A stretch of DNA of 64,000 nucleotides from Azoarcus sp. DN11 (lineage in GTDB: Bacteria > Pseudomonadota > Gammaproteobacteria > Burkholderiales > Rhodocyclaceae). Shown piece after piece: positions 20,824 to 29,767 of the stretch (positions are counted from its first letter, which is position 1; each line of letters opens with the position of its first letter). A program made the position numbers and the translations under genes. The notes under the pieces are model-generated. The model did no database searches. It was not told the DNA's origin and saw only the letters and a list, made by a program, of their open reading frames with translations. Where the stretch lies: assembly GCF_003628555.1 (NCBI RefSeq), contig NZ_CP021731.1, positions 2,294,001 through 2,358,000 on the forward strand, in the 5' to 3' direction.

Positions 20824-21723
20824 CTAGGGTTCGCGGAGGATCGCTTTGAGACGCTCCAGCAGCCACGCAACCGAAGGATTGGACTCGTGCCGGGGATGCC
20901 AGTACATCTTGACCTCGAAGTCTGCGAGGGGCATTGGCGCCGGCAGCGCGACGACTTCACTTTGCATTGCAAAGATGCCTGCGATGCGCGAGGGCAGCAT
21001 CACGACCAGGTCGCTCTGCGCGATGAGCTGCGGTAGTGCCGTGAAGTAGGGCGTGCGAATGAAGGTTCGGCGCGATATGCCCAGGTCGGTCAAAGCGTCC
21101 TCGGCGAGTTGATGACCGGAAAACGTCGACGAAACAACGACGTGCCGGCTCGCGCGAAACCCATCCAGCGTCATCGGGCCGATCCGTTCGGCGTGCCGCT
21201 TCCCCAGCAGACACATGTAGTGCTCACGAAATAGCGTGAAACTTCGCGTCTGACCGCCCAGTGACGTCAGGTTTCCCAGTGCAACGTCGATTTTCATCGC
21301 TGCAAGTTGATCGGCTATTTCGGAAGTTGACACCTGATGGACATCGAACACGACGTGAGGTGCGATGCCGCTGAATCCGCGCTCGATCGGCGGCAGGAAG
21401 TACATGCTTCCGACGTCCGACATCGCGAGATTGAAGATGCGATTGGCAGTGGCCGGGTCGAAACGATGCGTTTCCTCGATGGCTTTGCCGATGACGGCAA
21501 GTGCGTCACGAAATTTCGGGTAGAGCGCTTCGGCGCGCGGCGTCGGCTTGAGGTTGCGTTTGTCGCGCACGAAAAGCAGGTCCGCGAGCTCTGCGCGCAG
21601 CCTGGCGAGGCTGTAGCTCACCGAGGGCTGGGTGATGTCGAGTCGCTCGGCGGCGGCGGTCACGCTGCGGGTTTCATAGATCGCAACGAAGACCCGTGTC
21701 AGGTTCAGATCGAAGGATGTCAT
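20824..21723 (-). CDS. LysR-family regulator (NahR/NodD-like) of the mandelate cluster
   Basis: A 299-residue LysR protein of the group that opens with DLNLTRVFVAIYETRSVTAAAERL, as in NahR/NodD/LeuO-type regulators, many of which respond to aromatic acids. The effector domain includes FNLAMSDVGSMYFLPP. The ATG at 21723 is chosen over a TTG 30 bp earlier because it begins at the family N-terminus and leaves the dyad at 21725-21741 non-coding. Divergent from the oxidoreductase genes, it is the likely activator of the mandelate operon. Confidence 0.92.
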   Translation of the reverse strand: MTSFDLNLTRVFVAIYETRSVTAAAERLDITQPSVSYSLARLRAELADLLFVRDKRNLKPTPRAEALYPKFRDALAVIGKAIEETHRFDPATANRIFNLAMSDVGSMYFLPPIERGFSGIAPHVVFDVHQVSTSEIADQLAAMKIDVALGNLTSLGGQTRSFTLFREHYMCLLGKRHAERIGPMTLDGFRASRHVVVSSTFSGHQLAEDALTDLGISRRTFIRTPYFTALPQLIAQSDLVVMLPSRIAGIFAMQSEVVALPAPMPLADFEVKMYWHPRHESNPSVAWLLERLKAILREP

Positions 21724-21724
21724 T

Positions 21725-21741
21725 AATAGATGCCGTCTATT
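21725..21741. promoter_or_regulatory. LysR box upstream of the mandelate operon
   Basis: AATAGA-TGCCG-TCTATT is a perfect 6-bp dyad with a 5-bp centre, and it contains the LysR T-N11-A pattern. It begins two bases upstream of the lysR ATG and 115 bp before the divergent oxidoreductase gene, the usual place for an autoregulatory/activation site. Confidence 0.6.
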
Positions 21742-21855
21742 TGTAACATACAATAAATCGGTTGGATCAATGTGTATAGCTCGCTACGCTTCCCCCCACA
21801 ACAACGCGAACCGGCGACTTGACCGGCCAAGCGGATAAAACGGAGAGACAGAAGG

Positions 21856-24000
21856 ATGGAGCGTTCCTTTGGTGCCGAGGTCGGCAAACTGACCTTGGGG
21901 CAAGGCGAGATTTTCCACGGTGAGGGCATCCTCGCGGTTGCCAAGGCTCTGCTGCAGTCGGGGGTGAGTTACATCGGCGGCTACCAGGGGGCGCCGGTGT
22001 CGCACCTGATCGATGTGCTTGGCGACGCGCGCGAACTGCTGGACCGACTGGGCATCTATTTCGAGAGCAGTGCGTCCGAGGCAGGCGCGGCCGCGATGCT
22101 CGGGGCCTCCATCAACTATCCCCTGCGCGGCGCGGTCACCTGGAAGTCCACGGTCGGCACCAACGTGGCGTCGGACGCGCTGTCCAACCTGGCGTCCGCG
22201 GGTGTCAAGGGCGGCGCGCTCGTCATCCTGGGCGAAGACTATGGTGAAGGCTCCAGCATCATTCAGGAGCGCACCCATGCCTTCGCGATGAAGTCGCAGA
22301 TGTGGTTGCTGGATCCGCGACCCAATTTGAACTCCATCGTCGATACGGTGGAGAAGGGCTTCGAACTGTCCGAGGCGTCCAATACGCCGGTAATGCTGCA
22401 ATTGCGCATCCGCGCGTGTCATGTTCATGGCAGTTTCGTCTGCCGCGATAACCGGCAGCCCGCGCATTCGCGCAAGCATCTCCTTGAAACGGCGGAATTC
22501 GACTACGGCCGTATCTGCCTGCCGCCGTCCATCTATCAGCATGAGCGGGCAAAAATCGAAGCGCGCTGGCCGGCGGCGCTGGATTTCATCCGGTGCGAAG
22601 GGTTGAACGAGGTTTTCGACGGCGAGAGCAAGGACGTCGGCATTATCGTTCAAGGCGGACTCTACAACGGGCTGATGCGCGCGCTGCAACGGGTGGGCCT
22701 GGCGGATGCCTTCGGTCGCAGCGATCTCCCGATCTACGTGCTCAATGTCGTCTATCCGTTGGTGCCGGACGAGGTGCTGGACTTCTGCGCCGACAAGCGC
22801 GCGGTGATGCTGGTGGAAGAGGGGCAGCCGAAGTACCTCGAGGACGCGATTCAGGCCATCCTGCGCCGGGCCGGCGCGGGCACGGAACTGCACGGCGGGC
22901 GAATCTTCGCTCTTGCCGGCGAATACAGCGGGGAGGTGCTGCTGAAAGGCGTCGGCGCCTTTGTCGAGGCAATGGGCCTGGCACCGGCAGCCGCGACCGG
23001 CACGGATGTCGAGGCAGCACGGCTGCTCGGCCTCAGGGAGCAGGCGACTGCCGAACTCGGTGCCCCGGTACCGGCGCGCCCTCCCGGATTCTGCGTCGGC
23101 TGCCCGGAGCGGCCGGTGTTTTCGGCGCTAAAGCTGTTGCAGCAAAGGACGGGGGCCATCCACGTCAGTGCCGACATCGGCTGCCATACGTTCGGCACGC
23201 TGCCGCCCTTCAACATGGGCAACACGGTGCTCGGTTATGGCCTGGGGCTCGCGAGCTCGTCTGCGGTGGGGCCGATGCTGAACAAGCGCGTCGTCAGCAT
23301 CATGGGCGACGGCGGCTTCTGGCATAACGGTTTCACCTCGGGCGTCGTGAATGCGGTCTACAACGGCCACGATTCGGTGCTGGTCATCCTCAAGAACGGC
23401 TACACGTCGGCGACCGGCACCCAGATCATCCCGTCCTCCAGGCAGGTGGACGCGCGGCCGGAACTCGACATCGAGCGTGCGCTCGAGGGAGTCGGCGTGC
23501 GCTGGATCCGCAAGGTGCCCAGCTACGAGGTGTCGCACATGGTGCGCACACTCGGCGAAGCGATGAGTACGGCGGAGCCGGGGCTCAAGGTCATCATCGC
23601 CGACGGTGAATGTCAGCTCGAGCGGCAGCGTCGGATCAAACCCGAGGCGGCGCGCCGGCTCAAGGCGGGCGAGCGGATCGTGCGCACCCGCTTCGCGGTT
23701 GACGACAGGGTGTGCACCGGTGACCACGCCTGCGTGCGCTTGTCGGGATGCCCGTCGCTCACGATCAAGCCGAATCCCAATCCCCTGCGCGTTGACCCGG
23801 TTGCCACGGTAAACCAGGGGTGCGTCGGCTGCGGCCTGTGTGGCGAGGCCGCGCACGCCGACACTTTGTGCCCGTCCTTCTACAAGGTCGACATCGTCCA
23901 GAACCCGAGCCGCTGGGACCGTTTTCTCTACCGGATGCGGCAAGCGGTGATCTCCCTGCTCGCTGCCCGCGATTCTTTTCCTGCCGGAGCCCCCCAATGA
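21856..24000 (+). CDS. iorA: IorA-type 2-oxoacid:ferredoxin oxidoreductase, large subunit
   Basis: A 714-residue fused subunit like indolepyruvate:ferredoxin oxidoreductase IorA: an N-terminal pyrimidine-binding-like domain (GYQGAPVSHLID), a thiamine-diphosphate domain with GDGGFWHNG at 484-492, and a C-terminal ferredoxin domain. Cys-620, 626 and 632 and Cys-656, 659, 662 and 672 suggest two [4Fe-4S] clusters. The family oxidatively decarboxylates aryl 2-oxoacids to acyl-CoA. In this operon, beside mandelate racemase and dehydrogenase, phenylglyoxylate to benzoyl-CoA is the inferred reaction. Arylpyruvates are the alternative. Confidence 0.85.
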   Translation: MERSFGAEVGKLTLGQGEIFHGEGILAVAKALLQSGVSYIGGYQGAPVSHLIDVLGDARELLDRLGIYFESSASEAGAAAMLGASINYPLRGAVTWKSTVGTNVASDALSNLASAGVKGGALVILGEDYGEGSSIIQERTHAFAMKSQMWLLDPRPNLNSIVDTVEKGFELSEASNTPVMLQLRIRACHVHGSFVCRDNRQPAHSRKHLLETAEFDYGRICLPPSIYQHERAKIEARWPAALDFIRCEGLNEVFDGESKDVGIIVQGGLYNGLMRALQRVGLADAFGRSDLPIYVLNVVYPLVPDEVLDFCADKRAVMLVEEGQPKYLEDAIQAILRRAGAGTELHGGRIFALAGEYSGEVLLKGVGAFVEAMGLAPAAATGTDVEAARLLGLREQATAELGAPVPARPPGFCVGCPERPVFSALKLLQQRTGAIHVSADIGCHTFGTLPPFNMGNTVLGYGLGLASSSAVGPMLNKRVVSIMGDGGFWHNGFTSGVVNAVYNGHDSVLVILKNGYTSATGTQIIPSSRQVDARPELDIERALEGVGVRWIRKVPSYEVSHMVRTLGEAMSTAEPGLKVIIADGECQLERQRRIKPEAARRLKAGERIVRTRFAVDDRVCTGDHACVRLSGCPSLTIKPNPNPLRVDPVATVNQGCVGCGLCGEAAHADTLCPSFYKVDIVQNPSRWDRFLYRMRQAVISLLAARDSFPAGAPQ

Positions 24001-25514
24001 CACACAGACCGGTCTCCATCCTCATTGCCGCACTCGGTGGCGAAGGCGGCGGGGTGCTCGCCGACTGGATCATCGACGTGGCCACCGAACTCGATTTTCC
24101 GGTGCAGAGCACTTCGGTGCCGGGCGTGGCGCAGCGCACCGGGGCGACGAATTACTACCTTGAAGTGTTCCCGTTTGCGCGTGCGGAGCTTGGCGGTCAA
24201 GTGCCGGTGCTGTCCCTGACCCCGGGGCCTGGCGACGTCGACATTGTCGCCGCCTCGGAGCTCGTCGAGGCCGGGCGGGTGATGCAGAGCGGCTTCTCGG
24301 ATCCGGCACGGACGGTGCTGGTCTTCTCCACCCATCGCGAATTCGCGGTGTCAGAGAAGATCGGCATGGGCGACGGTCGCTACGATCCGAACCGGGTGTT
24401 CGATGCCGCGCGCCGGTTGGCGCGCGAGGTGATTGCCTTCGACATGCGTGAAATCGCCTGGCAGCAGGGCACCATCATCAACACGGTGCTGTTCGGGGCG
24501 ATGGTCGGTTCGGGTTGCCTGCCGTTTCCGCGCGAGGCGTGCGAGGCCGCAATCCGGCGTTCCGGCAAGGCGGTCGATGCCAGTTTGCGCGGTTTCGAAG
24601 CAGGATTCAGCCGCGCCCGCGCACGCATGACGGCGGCAGTGACGGACGACGGTTCGCTGCGTGTTGCAGCGGACCGCGCGCCGGTGGCCGATTTGCCGCC
24701 CGCCGTGCGCGCGGTCGCGGCGGAAGGCTATGCGCAGGTGCGCGACTACCAGGACGCGGCTTATGCGGAACGTTACCTCCAGCGGCTGCGATCGGTCTGT
24801 CTCAAGGCAGGCGATGCAGAAGAGATCGGTGCGGAAGCGGCCCGTCACCTCGCGTTATGGATGACCTACGAGGATGTCGTTCGCGTTGCCGAACTGAAGA
24901 CTCGTCGCTCGCGAATTACCCGGGTGCGTGCTGAAGTCGGCGCACGGCCGGGCGAGCCGGTGCGCGTCACCGAGTTTCTCAAACCGCGCCTGGAGGAAAT
25001 CTGCGCGGTGCTGCCAGCGGGGCTTGCGCAGCCGATCGCACGGATGTTAAAGGGCTCGCGCCTTGCCGAGGGCATGACCTTGCGGCTGCGGACCGACACC
25101 GTGTCCGGTTTCGCACTTCTGGCGCTACTGCGCTGCCTGAAGCCCTTGCGGCCGCGAAGCCTGCGCTTCGTCCAGGAACAGCGGGCGATCGAGGAGTGGC
25201 TGGCGGCGATAGAGCGGGCCGTGCCGCGCAGTCCCTCATTGGCGCTCGAGATTGCACGCTGTGGCCGCTTGATCAAAGGCTACGGCGATACGGCCGAGCG
25301 TGGTCAGCGCAGCCTGCGGCTGATTCTCGAACTGGTGGAACAGGGCAGCGACGATCTCGAAGGGTTGGCGGGGCGGGTGGGTGCGGCGCGGACTGCTGCA
25401 TTGGCCGATCCGGAAGGGCGCGCACTCGCCGGAGCCCTCGGATTGTCTCGGCCCGAGCCGAAGCCGCAACCGATTCGCATTTTTAGCAGGACATCGACCG
25501 CCGCTGGTAGTTGA
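23997..25514 (+). CDS. iorB: IorB-type 2-oxoacid:ferredoxin oxidoreductase subunit with C-terminal extension
   Basis: A 505-residue protein. Residues 1 to about 190 form the gamma-type IorB domain (AALGGEGGGVLADWI, SVPGVAQRTGATNYY). The remaining ~300 residues form an extension found in long bacterial IorB proteins, with TEFLKPRLEEICAVLP and LIKGYGDTAERG. It overlaps iorA by ATGA, implying fixed stoichiometry. Archaeal IorB has only the first domain, so the extension is a feature of this bacterial class. Its role is unknown. Confidence 0.85.
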   Translation: MTHRPVSILIAALGGEGGGVLADWIIDVATELDFPVQSTSVPGVAQRTGATNYYLEVFPFARAELGGQVPVLSLTPGPGDVDIVAASELVEAGRVMQSGFSDPARTVLVFSTHREFAVSEKIGMGDGRYDPNRVFDAARRLAREVIAFDMREIAWQQGTIINTVLFGAMVGSGCLPFPREACEAAIRRSGKAVDASLRGFEAGFSRARARMTAAVTDDGSLRVAADRAPVADLPPAVRAVAAEGYAQVRDYQDAAYAERYLQRLRSVCLKAGDAEEIGAEAARHLALWMTYEDVVRVAELKTRRSRITRVRAEVGARPGEPVRVTEFLKPRLEEICAVLPAGLAQPIARMLKGSRLAEGMTLRLRTDTVSGFALLALLRCLKPLRPRSLRFVQEQRAIEEWLAAIERAVPRSPSLALEIARCGRLIKGYGDTAERGQRSLRLILELVEQGSDDLEGLAGRVGAARTAALADPEGRALAGALGLSRPEPKPQPIRIFSRTSTAAGS

Positions 25515-25565
25515 AATTACAATTGTTTTGCGTACAACATAAAACACACTGAAGGAGACAAAATA

Positions 25566-26729
25566 ATGACCAAGGCAATCAAGGCACGCAGCATTCTTCG
25601 CCACCTCGTGATCGTTGCCGGTGCATGTACCTTGCTGCATGCCCCCGCCCAGGCCGAAGCACCGATCAAGATCGGTGCAGTCGTGTCGGCCACCGGTCCC
25701 GCGTCCTTTCTCGGTGACCCGGAGGGGAAAACCCTGCGGCTTTACGTCGACCGCATCAATGCCGCGGGCGGCGTGCTGGGACGCAAGCTGGAACTGGTGC
25801 TGTACGACGATGCGAGCGACGCGAACAAGGCGAATTCGTTCGCGCGGCGTCTCGTGATGCAGGACGAGGTGGACGCGATCATCGGCCCTTCGACCACCGG
25901 ATCGACGATGGCGATCGCGCCGCAGGTTGAAGGCGCGAAGATCCCGATGATCTCGCTCGCTGCCGCTTCGGTGATCGTCGAGCCGGTCCGGCCGTGGATT
26001 TTCAAGATGCCCCACTCGGACCGCATGGCGGCGCAGAAGATTCTCGGCGACATGAAGTCGCGCGGCGTCAAGCAGTTTGCGCTGCTGTCCGACACGGGAG
26101 GTTTCGGCAAGTCCGGGCGCACCGAGACGCTCAAGCTCGCGGAATCGATGGGACTCAAGGTCGTCGAGGATCAGCAGTACGGCGAGAAAGACACGGACAT
26201 GACGCCGCAGCTCACCAAGATCAAGTCATCCCCGGCCCAGGCGATCATGATCTTCGGCACCGGCCAGGCACCGGCGATCATTGCACGCAATTACCAGCAA
26301 CTGGCGATCAAGCAACCGCTTTACACGACGCACGGCCAGGCTTCCCAGGAATTCATCCGCATCGCCGGTGATGCCGCAGAGGGGATCCGCCTGGCGACGC
26401 CGGCCCTGCTGATCGCCAAGGCTCTTCCCGATGGCGACAAGCAGAAGGCGGTCAGCGTCAGTTACCAGAGCGCGTTCGAAAGCGAGTACAAGACCGACGT
26501 ATCGTCGTTCGGCGGTTATGCGCACGACGCGATCCTGATGCTGGTCGATGCCATGAAGCGCGCGGGGGGTACGAACAAGGAGAAAGTTCGGGCCGAAATC
26601 GAGAAGTCCAATGGTTTCGTCGGCGTCAGCGGGGTCTACACGATGTCCGCCACCGACCATATGGGCCTGGATGTGTCGGCGTTCCGCATGGTCGAGGTGC
26701 AGCGCGGCGCATTCAAGGAAGTGAAATAG
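25566..26729 (+). CDS. ABC transporter periplasmic binding protein (branched-chain amino acid type)
   Basis: A 387-residue LivJ/LivK-like receptor. A Sec signal peptide covers about residues 1-30 (ending APAQAEA), and the mature start PIKIGAVVSATGPASFLGDPEG is the family motif. Such receptors often bind aromatic acids rather than amino acids. Encoded before mandelate dehydrogenase and livHMGF, it is probably the mandelate (or phenylglyoxylate) receptor; this is context, not sequence proof. GAAGGAGAC precedes the ATG. Confidence 0.9.
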   Translation: MTKAIKARSILRHLVIVAGACTLLHAPAQAEAPIKIGAVVSATGPASFLGDPEGKTLRLYVDRINAAGGVLGRKLELVLYDDASDANKANSFARRLVMQDEVDAIIGPSTTGSTMAIAPQVEGAKIPMISLAAASVIVEPVRPWIFKMPHSDRMAAQKILGDMKSRGVKQFALLSDTGGFGKSGRTETLKLAESMGLKVVEDQQYGEKDTDMTPQLTKIKSSPAQAIMIFGTGQAPAIIARNYQQLAIKQPLYTTHGQASQEFIRIAGDAAEGIRLATPALLIAKALPDGDKQKAVSVSYQSAFESEYKTDVSSFGGYAHDAILMLVDAMKRAGGTNKEKVRAEIEKSNGFVGVSGVYTMSATDHMGLDVSAFRMVEVQRGAFKEVK

Positions 26730-26753
26730 TCGCGCGGCAACGTGCTCATCAAA

Positions 26754-26777
26754 GACGGGCGGCTCCGGGCGCCCGTC
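26754..26777 (+). terminator. intercistronic hairpin after the binding-protein gene
   Basis: GACGGGCG, an eight-base loop, CGCCCGTC form a perfect 8-bp GC stem 24 bp after the binding-protein stop, with no T-run. This looks like a partial terminator or 3'-end protector that lets the receptor be made in excess over the permease. Confidence 0.5.
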
Positions 26778-26796
26778 GAATCGAAGAGACTACGTC

Positions 26797-27966
26797 ATGC
26801 AACTCAATGTTGAGGACTTCCGCCGCCAAGCGCGGCGGAAGCTGCCGCGCTTCGTGTTCGATTATGTCGATGGCGGTGCCGAGGACGAAGATTGCCTGCG
26901 CCGCAACACCAGCGACCTGCGGCAACTGCACCTGGTCCCGGGCTGCCTGCGCGACACCAGTGAGATCGATCTGTCGATCGAGGTGTTCGGCCGGCGCTGG
27001 CGCGCACCGTTTGCGATTGCGCCGATAGGCTTCAACGGTTTGGTGCGGCCGCGCGGCGACGAGCTGCTGGCGCGCAGCGCCGCGGATGCCGGGGTGCCTT
27101 TCACTTTGTCCACCGCGTCGAACGGGCGAATCGAGGCAGTCCGGAATGCGGCTCGCGACGGCGAACAATGGATGCAGCTTTACGTCATGAGCGACCGCAG
27201 CATCGCCGAGCAAATCGTGCTGCGTGCGCGACGCGAGGCGTATACCGCGCTGGTGTTGACCGTGGATGTCCCCGTCAGCGGGTACCGCGAGCGCGACGTG
27301 CGCAACGGCTTCAAGCTGCCTTTCCGCCCGACGCTGCCGGTCCTGTTCGACCTGGCGCGCCACCCCGGCTGGCTGCTGGGTGTCGCGCGCCATGGCATGC
27401 CGCGGTTCGTCAATTTGAGCGAGACCGTGGAGGCGGGCACATCCGCCCAGTTGCAGGCGGCCCTGCTGGCGCGCGCGATGGACCGCGCGCTGGTCTGGGA
27501 CAGCCTGGCCTGGCTGCGCAAACTCTGGGACGGCCCCTTGCTCCTCAAGGGGGTGCTCGGCCCTGACGATGCGCGCGAGGCGACCCGCCGCGGCGTCGAC
27601 GGCATCATCGTCTCGAACCACGGCGGGCGCCAACTCGACGCAGCTCCGTCGACCATTTCGGTGTTGCCCGACATCGTGCGCGCCGTGGGCGGGCAATTGC
27701 CCGTATTCATCGACAGCGGATTCCGCCGCGGCAGCGACATCGCCAAGGCGCTCGCACTTGGAGCCAAGGCGGTATTGATCGGACGCCCGGCCATTTATGG
27801 CCTCGCTTGCGGCGGCTCCGCCGGCGCGTCGTCCGTCCTGAAACTGCTGGCCGAAGAGCTGGCGCGCAGCATGACGCTCCTCGGTGCCGCATCGCCCGCG
27901 GCACTTACCCCCGGTCACCTCCGGCCGTCGGCGCCGGGATCTCATTCGGGAGTCACCCATGTCTGA
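26797..27966 (+). CDS. mdlB: (S)-mandelate dehydrogenase, FMN-dependent
   Basis: A 389-residue member of the FMN alpha-hydroxyacid dehydrogenase family. It closely resembles Pseudomonas putida MdlB: FDYVDGGAEDEDC, the APIGFNGLV segment, LSTASN, QLYVMSD, GYRERDVRNGFK, and His-275 in SNHGGRQLD (the proton-abstracting base, His-274 in MdlB). The middle stretch ending RHGMPRFVN corresponds to the membrane-anchoring insertion of MdlB, so it is probably bound to the inner membrane and passes electrons to quinone. It oxidises (S)-mandelate to phenylglyoxylate. The 3' end overlaps livH by 8 bp. Confidence 0.9.
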   Translation: MQLNVEDFRRQARRKLPRFVFDYVDGGAEDEDCLRRNTSDLRQLHLVPGCLRDTSEIDLSIEVFGRRWRAPFAIAPIGFNGLVRPRGDELLARSAADAGVPFTLSTASNGRIEAVRNAARDGEQWMQLYVMSDRSIAEQIVLRARREAYTALVLTVDVPVSGYRERDVRNGFKLPFRPTLPVLFDLARHPGWLLGVARHGMPRFVNLSETVEAGTSAQLQAALLARAMDRALVWDSLAWLRKLWDGPLLLKGVLGPDDAREATRRGVDGIIVSNHGGRQLDAAPSTISVLPDIVRAVGGQLPVFIDSGFRRGSDIAKALALGAKAVLIGRPAIYGLACGGSAGASSVLKLLAEELARSMTLLGAASPAALTPGHLRPSAPGSHSGVTHV

Positions 27967-28831
27967 TTTGATGCAATTCATATTTTCGGGTCTGACGACC
28001 GGGGCGATCTACGCCCTGGTCGCACTGGGGTTTGCCCTGATCTACAACGCCAGCGGCGTCATCAATTTCGCGCAAGGGGACTTCCTGATGCTGAGCGGAA
28101 TGGTGTGCGCGGCGTTGCTCGGCGCAAACATGCCATTCGGTTTCGCGATCGTGATTTCCGTGGTCGTGACCGTCGTCGTAGGGCTCCTTCTCTATCGCTT
28201 TGCGATCAAGCCCGCCGGCGATACGAACGTGGTGACGCTGATCATCATCACCATCGGCGCGTCGATTTTCATCCAGGGCGTCGTGCAGGTCGTGCTCGGC
28301 AAGAACCAGCATACGTTGCCGGCATTCACCGGGGACAAGGCGTTCGAATTCATCGGCGCCTACATCCTTCCGCAGAGTCTGTGGGTGATGGGCGTTGCCC
28401 TGATGCTGGTGCTGGTATGCGGCGCGTTCTTCCGCTACACGCTGCTGGGCAAGGCGATGCTCGCGGTGGCGGCGAACAAGCTCGCCGCGCAGGCAGTGGG
28501 CATCCCGACCCAGTACATCCTGCTGCTGTCGTTCGGCATGTCAGCCTTCCTGGGGGCGGTGGCAGGTGTGACGGCGGCGCCGATCACGACCACCGTCTAT
28601 GACCTCGGCCTGATGCTGGGGATGAAAGGTTTCGTGGCGGCGACGCTGGGGGGCCTTGGCAGCGGTGCCGGCGCGGTCGTCGGCGGCCTGCTGGTCGGGC
28701 TGTTCGAGGCCCTGGTCGCCGGTTATGTGTCCTCCGCCTACAAGGATGCCGTGCCCTTCGGGCTGATCATTTTCATCCTGCTGGCGATGCCCCACGGTCT
28801 CTTCGGCGCCAAACAGACGGAGCGCGTATGA
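27959..28831 (+). CDS. livH: branched-chain-type ABC transporter permease LivH
   Basis: A 290-residue inner-membrane permease with about eight hydrophobic segments and the family start LTTGAIYALVALGFALIYNASGVINFAQGD. The ATG at 27959 overlaps the mdlB stop, and its own stop overlaps livM as ATGA, so the permease is made with the dehydrogenase. Substrate inferred from context: mandelate. Confidence 0.93.
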   Translation: MSDLMQFIFSGLTTGAIYALVALGFALIYNASGVINFAQGDFLMLSGMVCAALLGANMPFGFAIVISVVVTVVVGLLLYRFAIKPAGDTNVVTLIIITIGASIFIQGVVQVVLGKNQHTLPAFTGDKAFEFIGAYILPQSLWVMGVALMLVLVCGAFFRYTLLGKAMLAVAANKLAAQAVGIPTQYILLLSFGMSAFLGAVAGVTAAPITTTVYDLGLMLGMKGFVAATLGGLGSGAGAVVGGLLVGLFEALVAGYVSSAYKDAVPFGLIIFILLAMPHGLFGAKQTERV

Positions 28832-29766
28832 AAACGATTCTTCGCCCCCCGGTGCTGGTCACCATTGCCTTTCTCGCGCTGCTGCCGCTGATCCTGCCGA
28901 ACAACTTCATGATGGACGTGGCGGTTCGCATCGCGCTGGCCGCGATCGCGGTGGTCGGGCTCAATCTGCTCATCGGCTTTGCCGGTCAGGTCAGCATCGG
29001 CCACGCCGCCTTTGTCGCGATCGGCGCCTATGGCAGCGCCATCATCACGACGCGCTTCGAAGCATCGCCGGTCGTCGCCTTGCTGGGGGCCGCTGCGGGC
29101 GCAGCAGTTGTTGCGTGGCTGGTCGCGAAGCCGATCCTGCGGCTCAAGGGCCATTCGCTGACGATGGCGACGCTCGGCCTCGGGATCATCGTCAACATGG
29201 TGCTGATCAACGAGGTGAACTGGACGGGAGGCCCCGACGGCATGCCGGTGCCTCCCTTGAGTCTCGGCGGCTTCGAACTGGTCAAGATGGGGCACTGGTA
29301 TGCCGTCGCTGCCGTGCTGCTGGTGCTGGCGATCGTGCTGTCCCTGAACCTGCATGAATCGCCGGCAGGCCGTGCGTTGCGCGGGCTCAATGGCGCCGAG
29401 GTCGCGGCGCGCGTGATGGGGGTGGACGTCGGGGCGTTCAAGGCCCGCGCGTTCGTCGTGTCGGCCGTCTTTGCGACCGTCTCGGGCAGCCTCACCGCGC
29501 ACTATCTGGCGTTCGTCAGCCCCGCGATGTCCTCCTTCACCCACTCGGTGGAGCTTGCCACGATGGTCGTGCTCGGCGGCATGGCCTCCACCTTCGGGGC
29601 GGTGCTCGGGACGGCACTGCTGACCGTGCTGCCGCAAGTGCTAGGCGGTTTGGAAGGCTATGAAATGGTCTTGTTCGGGCTGATCCTGATGCTGACGATG
29701 ATGTTTCTGCCCCGCGGGCTGGTGCCCTCGTTCGCACGCCTGATTGAGCGCCGGAGGAGCAACTGA
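28828..29766 (+). CDS. livM: branched-chain-type ABC transporter permease LivM
   Basis: A 312-residue permease with the LivM signature GLNLLIGFAGQVSIGHAAFVAIGAY and a C-terminal GLILMLTMMFLPRGLVP. It pairs with LivH in the inner membrane. Four-base overlap with livH; the ATPase gene starts 2 bp after its stop. Confidence 0.94.
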   Translation: MKTILRPPVLVTIAFLALLPLILPNNFMMDVAVRIALAAIAVVGLNLLIGFAGQVSIGHAAFVAIGAYGSAIITTRFEASPVVALLGAAAGAAVVAWLVAKPILRLKGHSLTMATLGLGIIVNMVLINEVNWTGGPDGMPVPPLSLGGFELVKMGHWYAVAAVLLVLAIVLSLNLHESPAGRALRGLNGAEVAARVMGVDVGAFKARAFVVSAVFATVSGSLTAHYLAFVSPAMSSFTHSVELATMVVLGGMASTFGAVLGTALLTVLPQVLGGLEGYEMVLFGLILMLTMMFLPRGLVPSFARLIERRRSN

Positions 29767-29767
29767 C

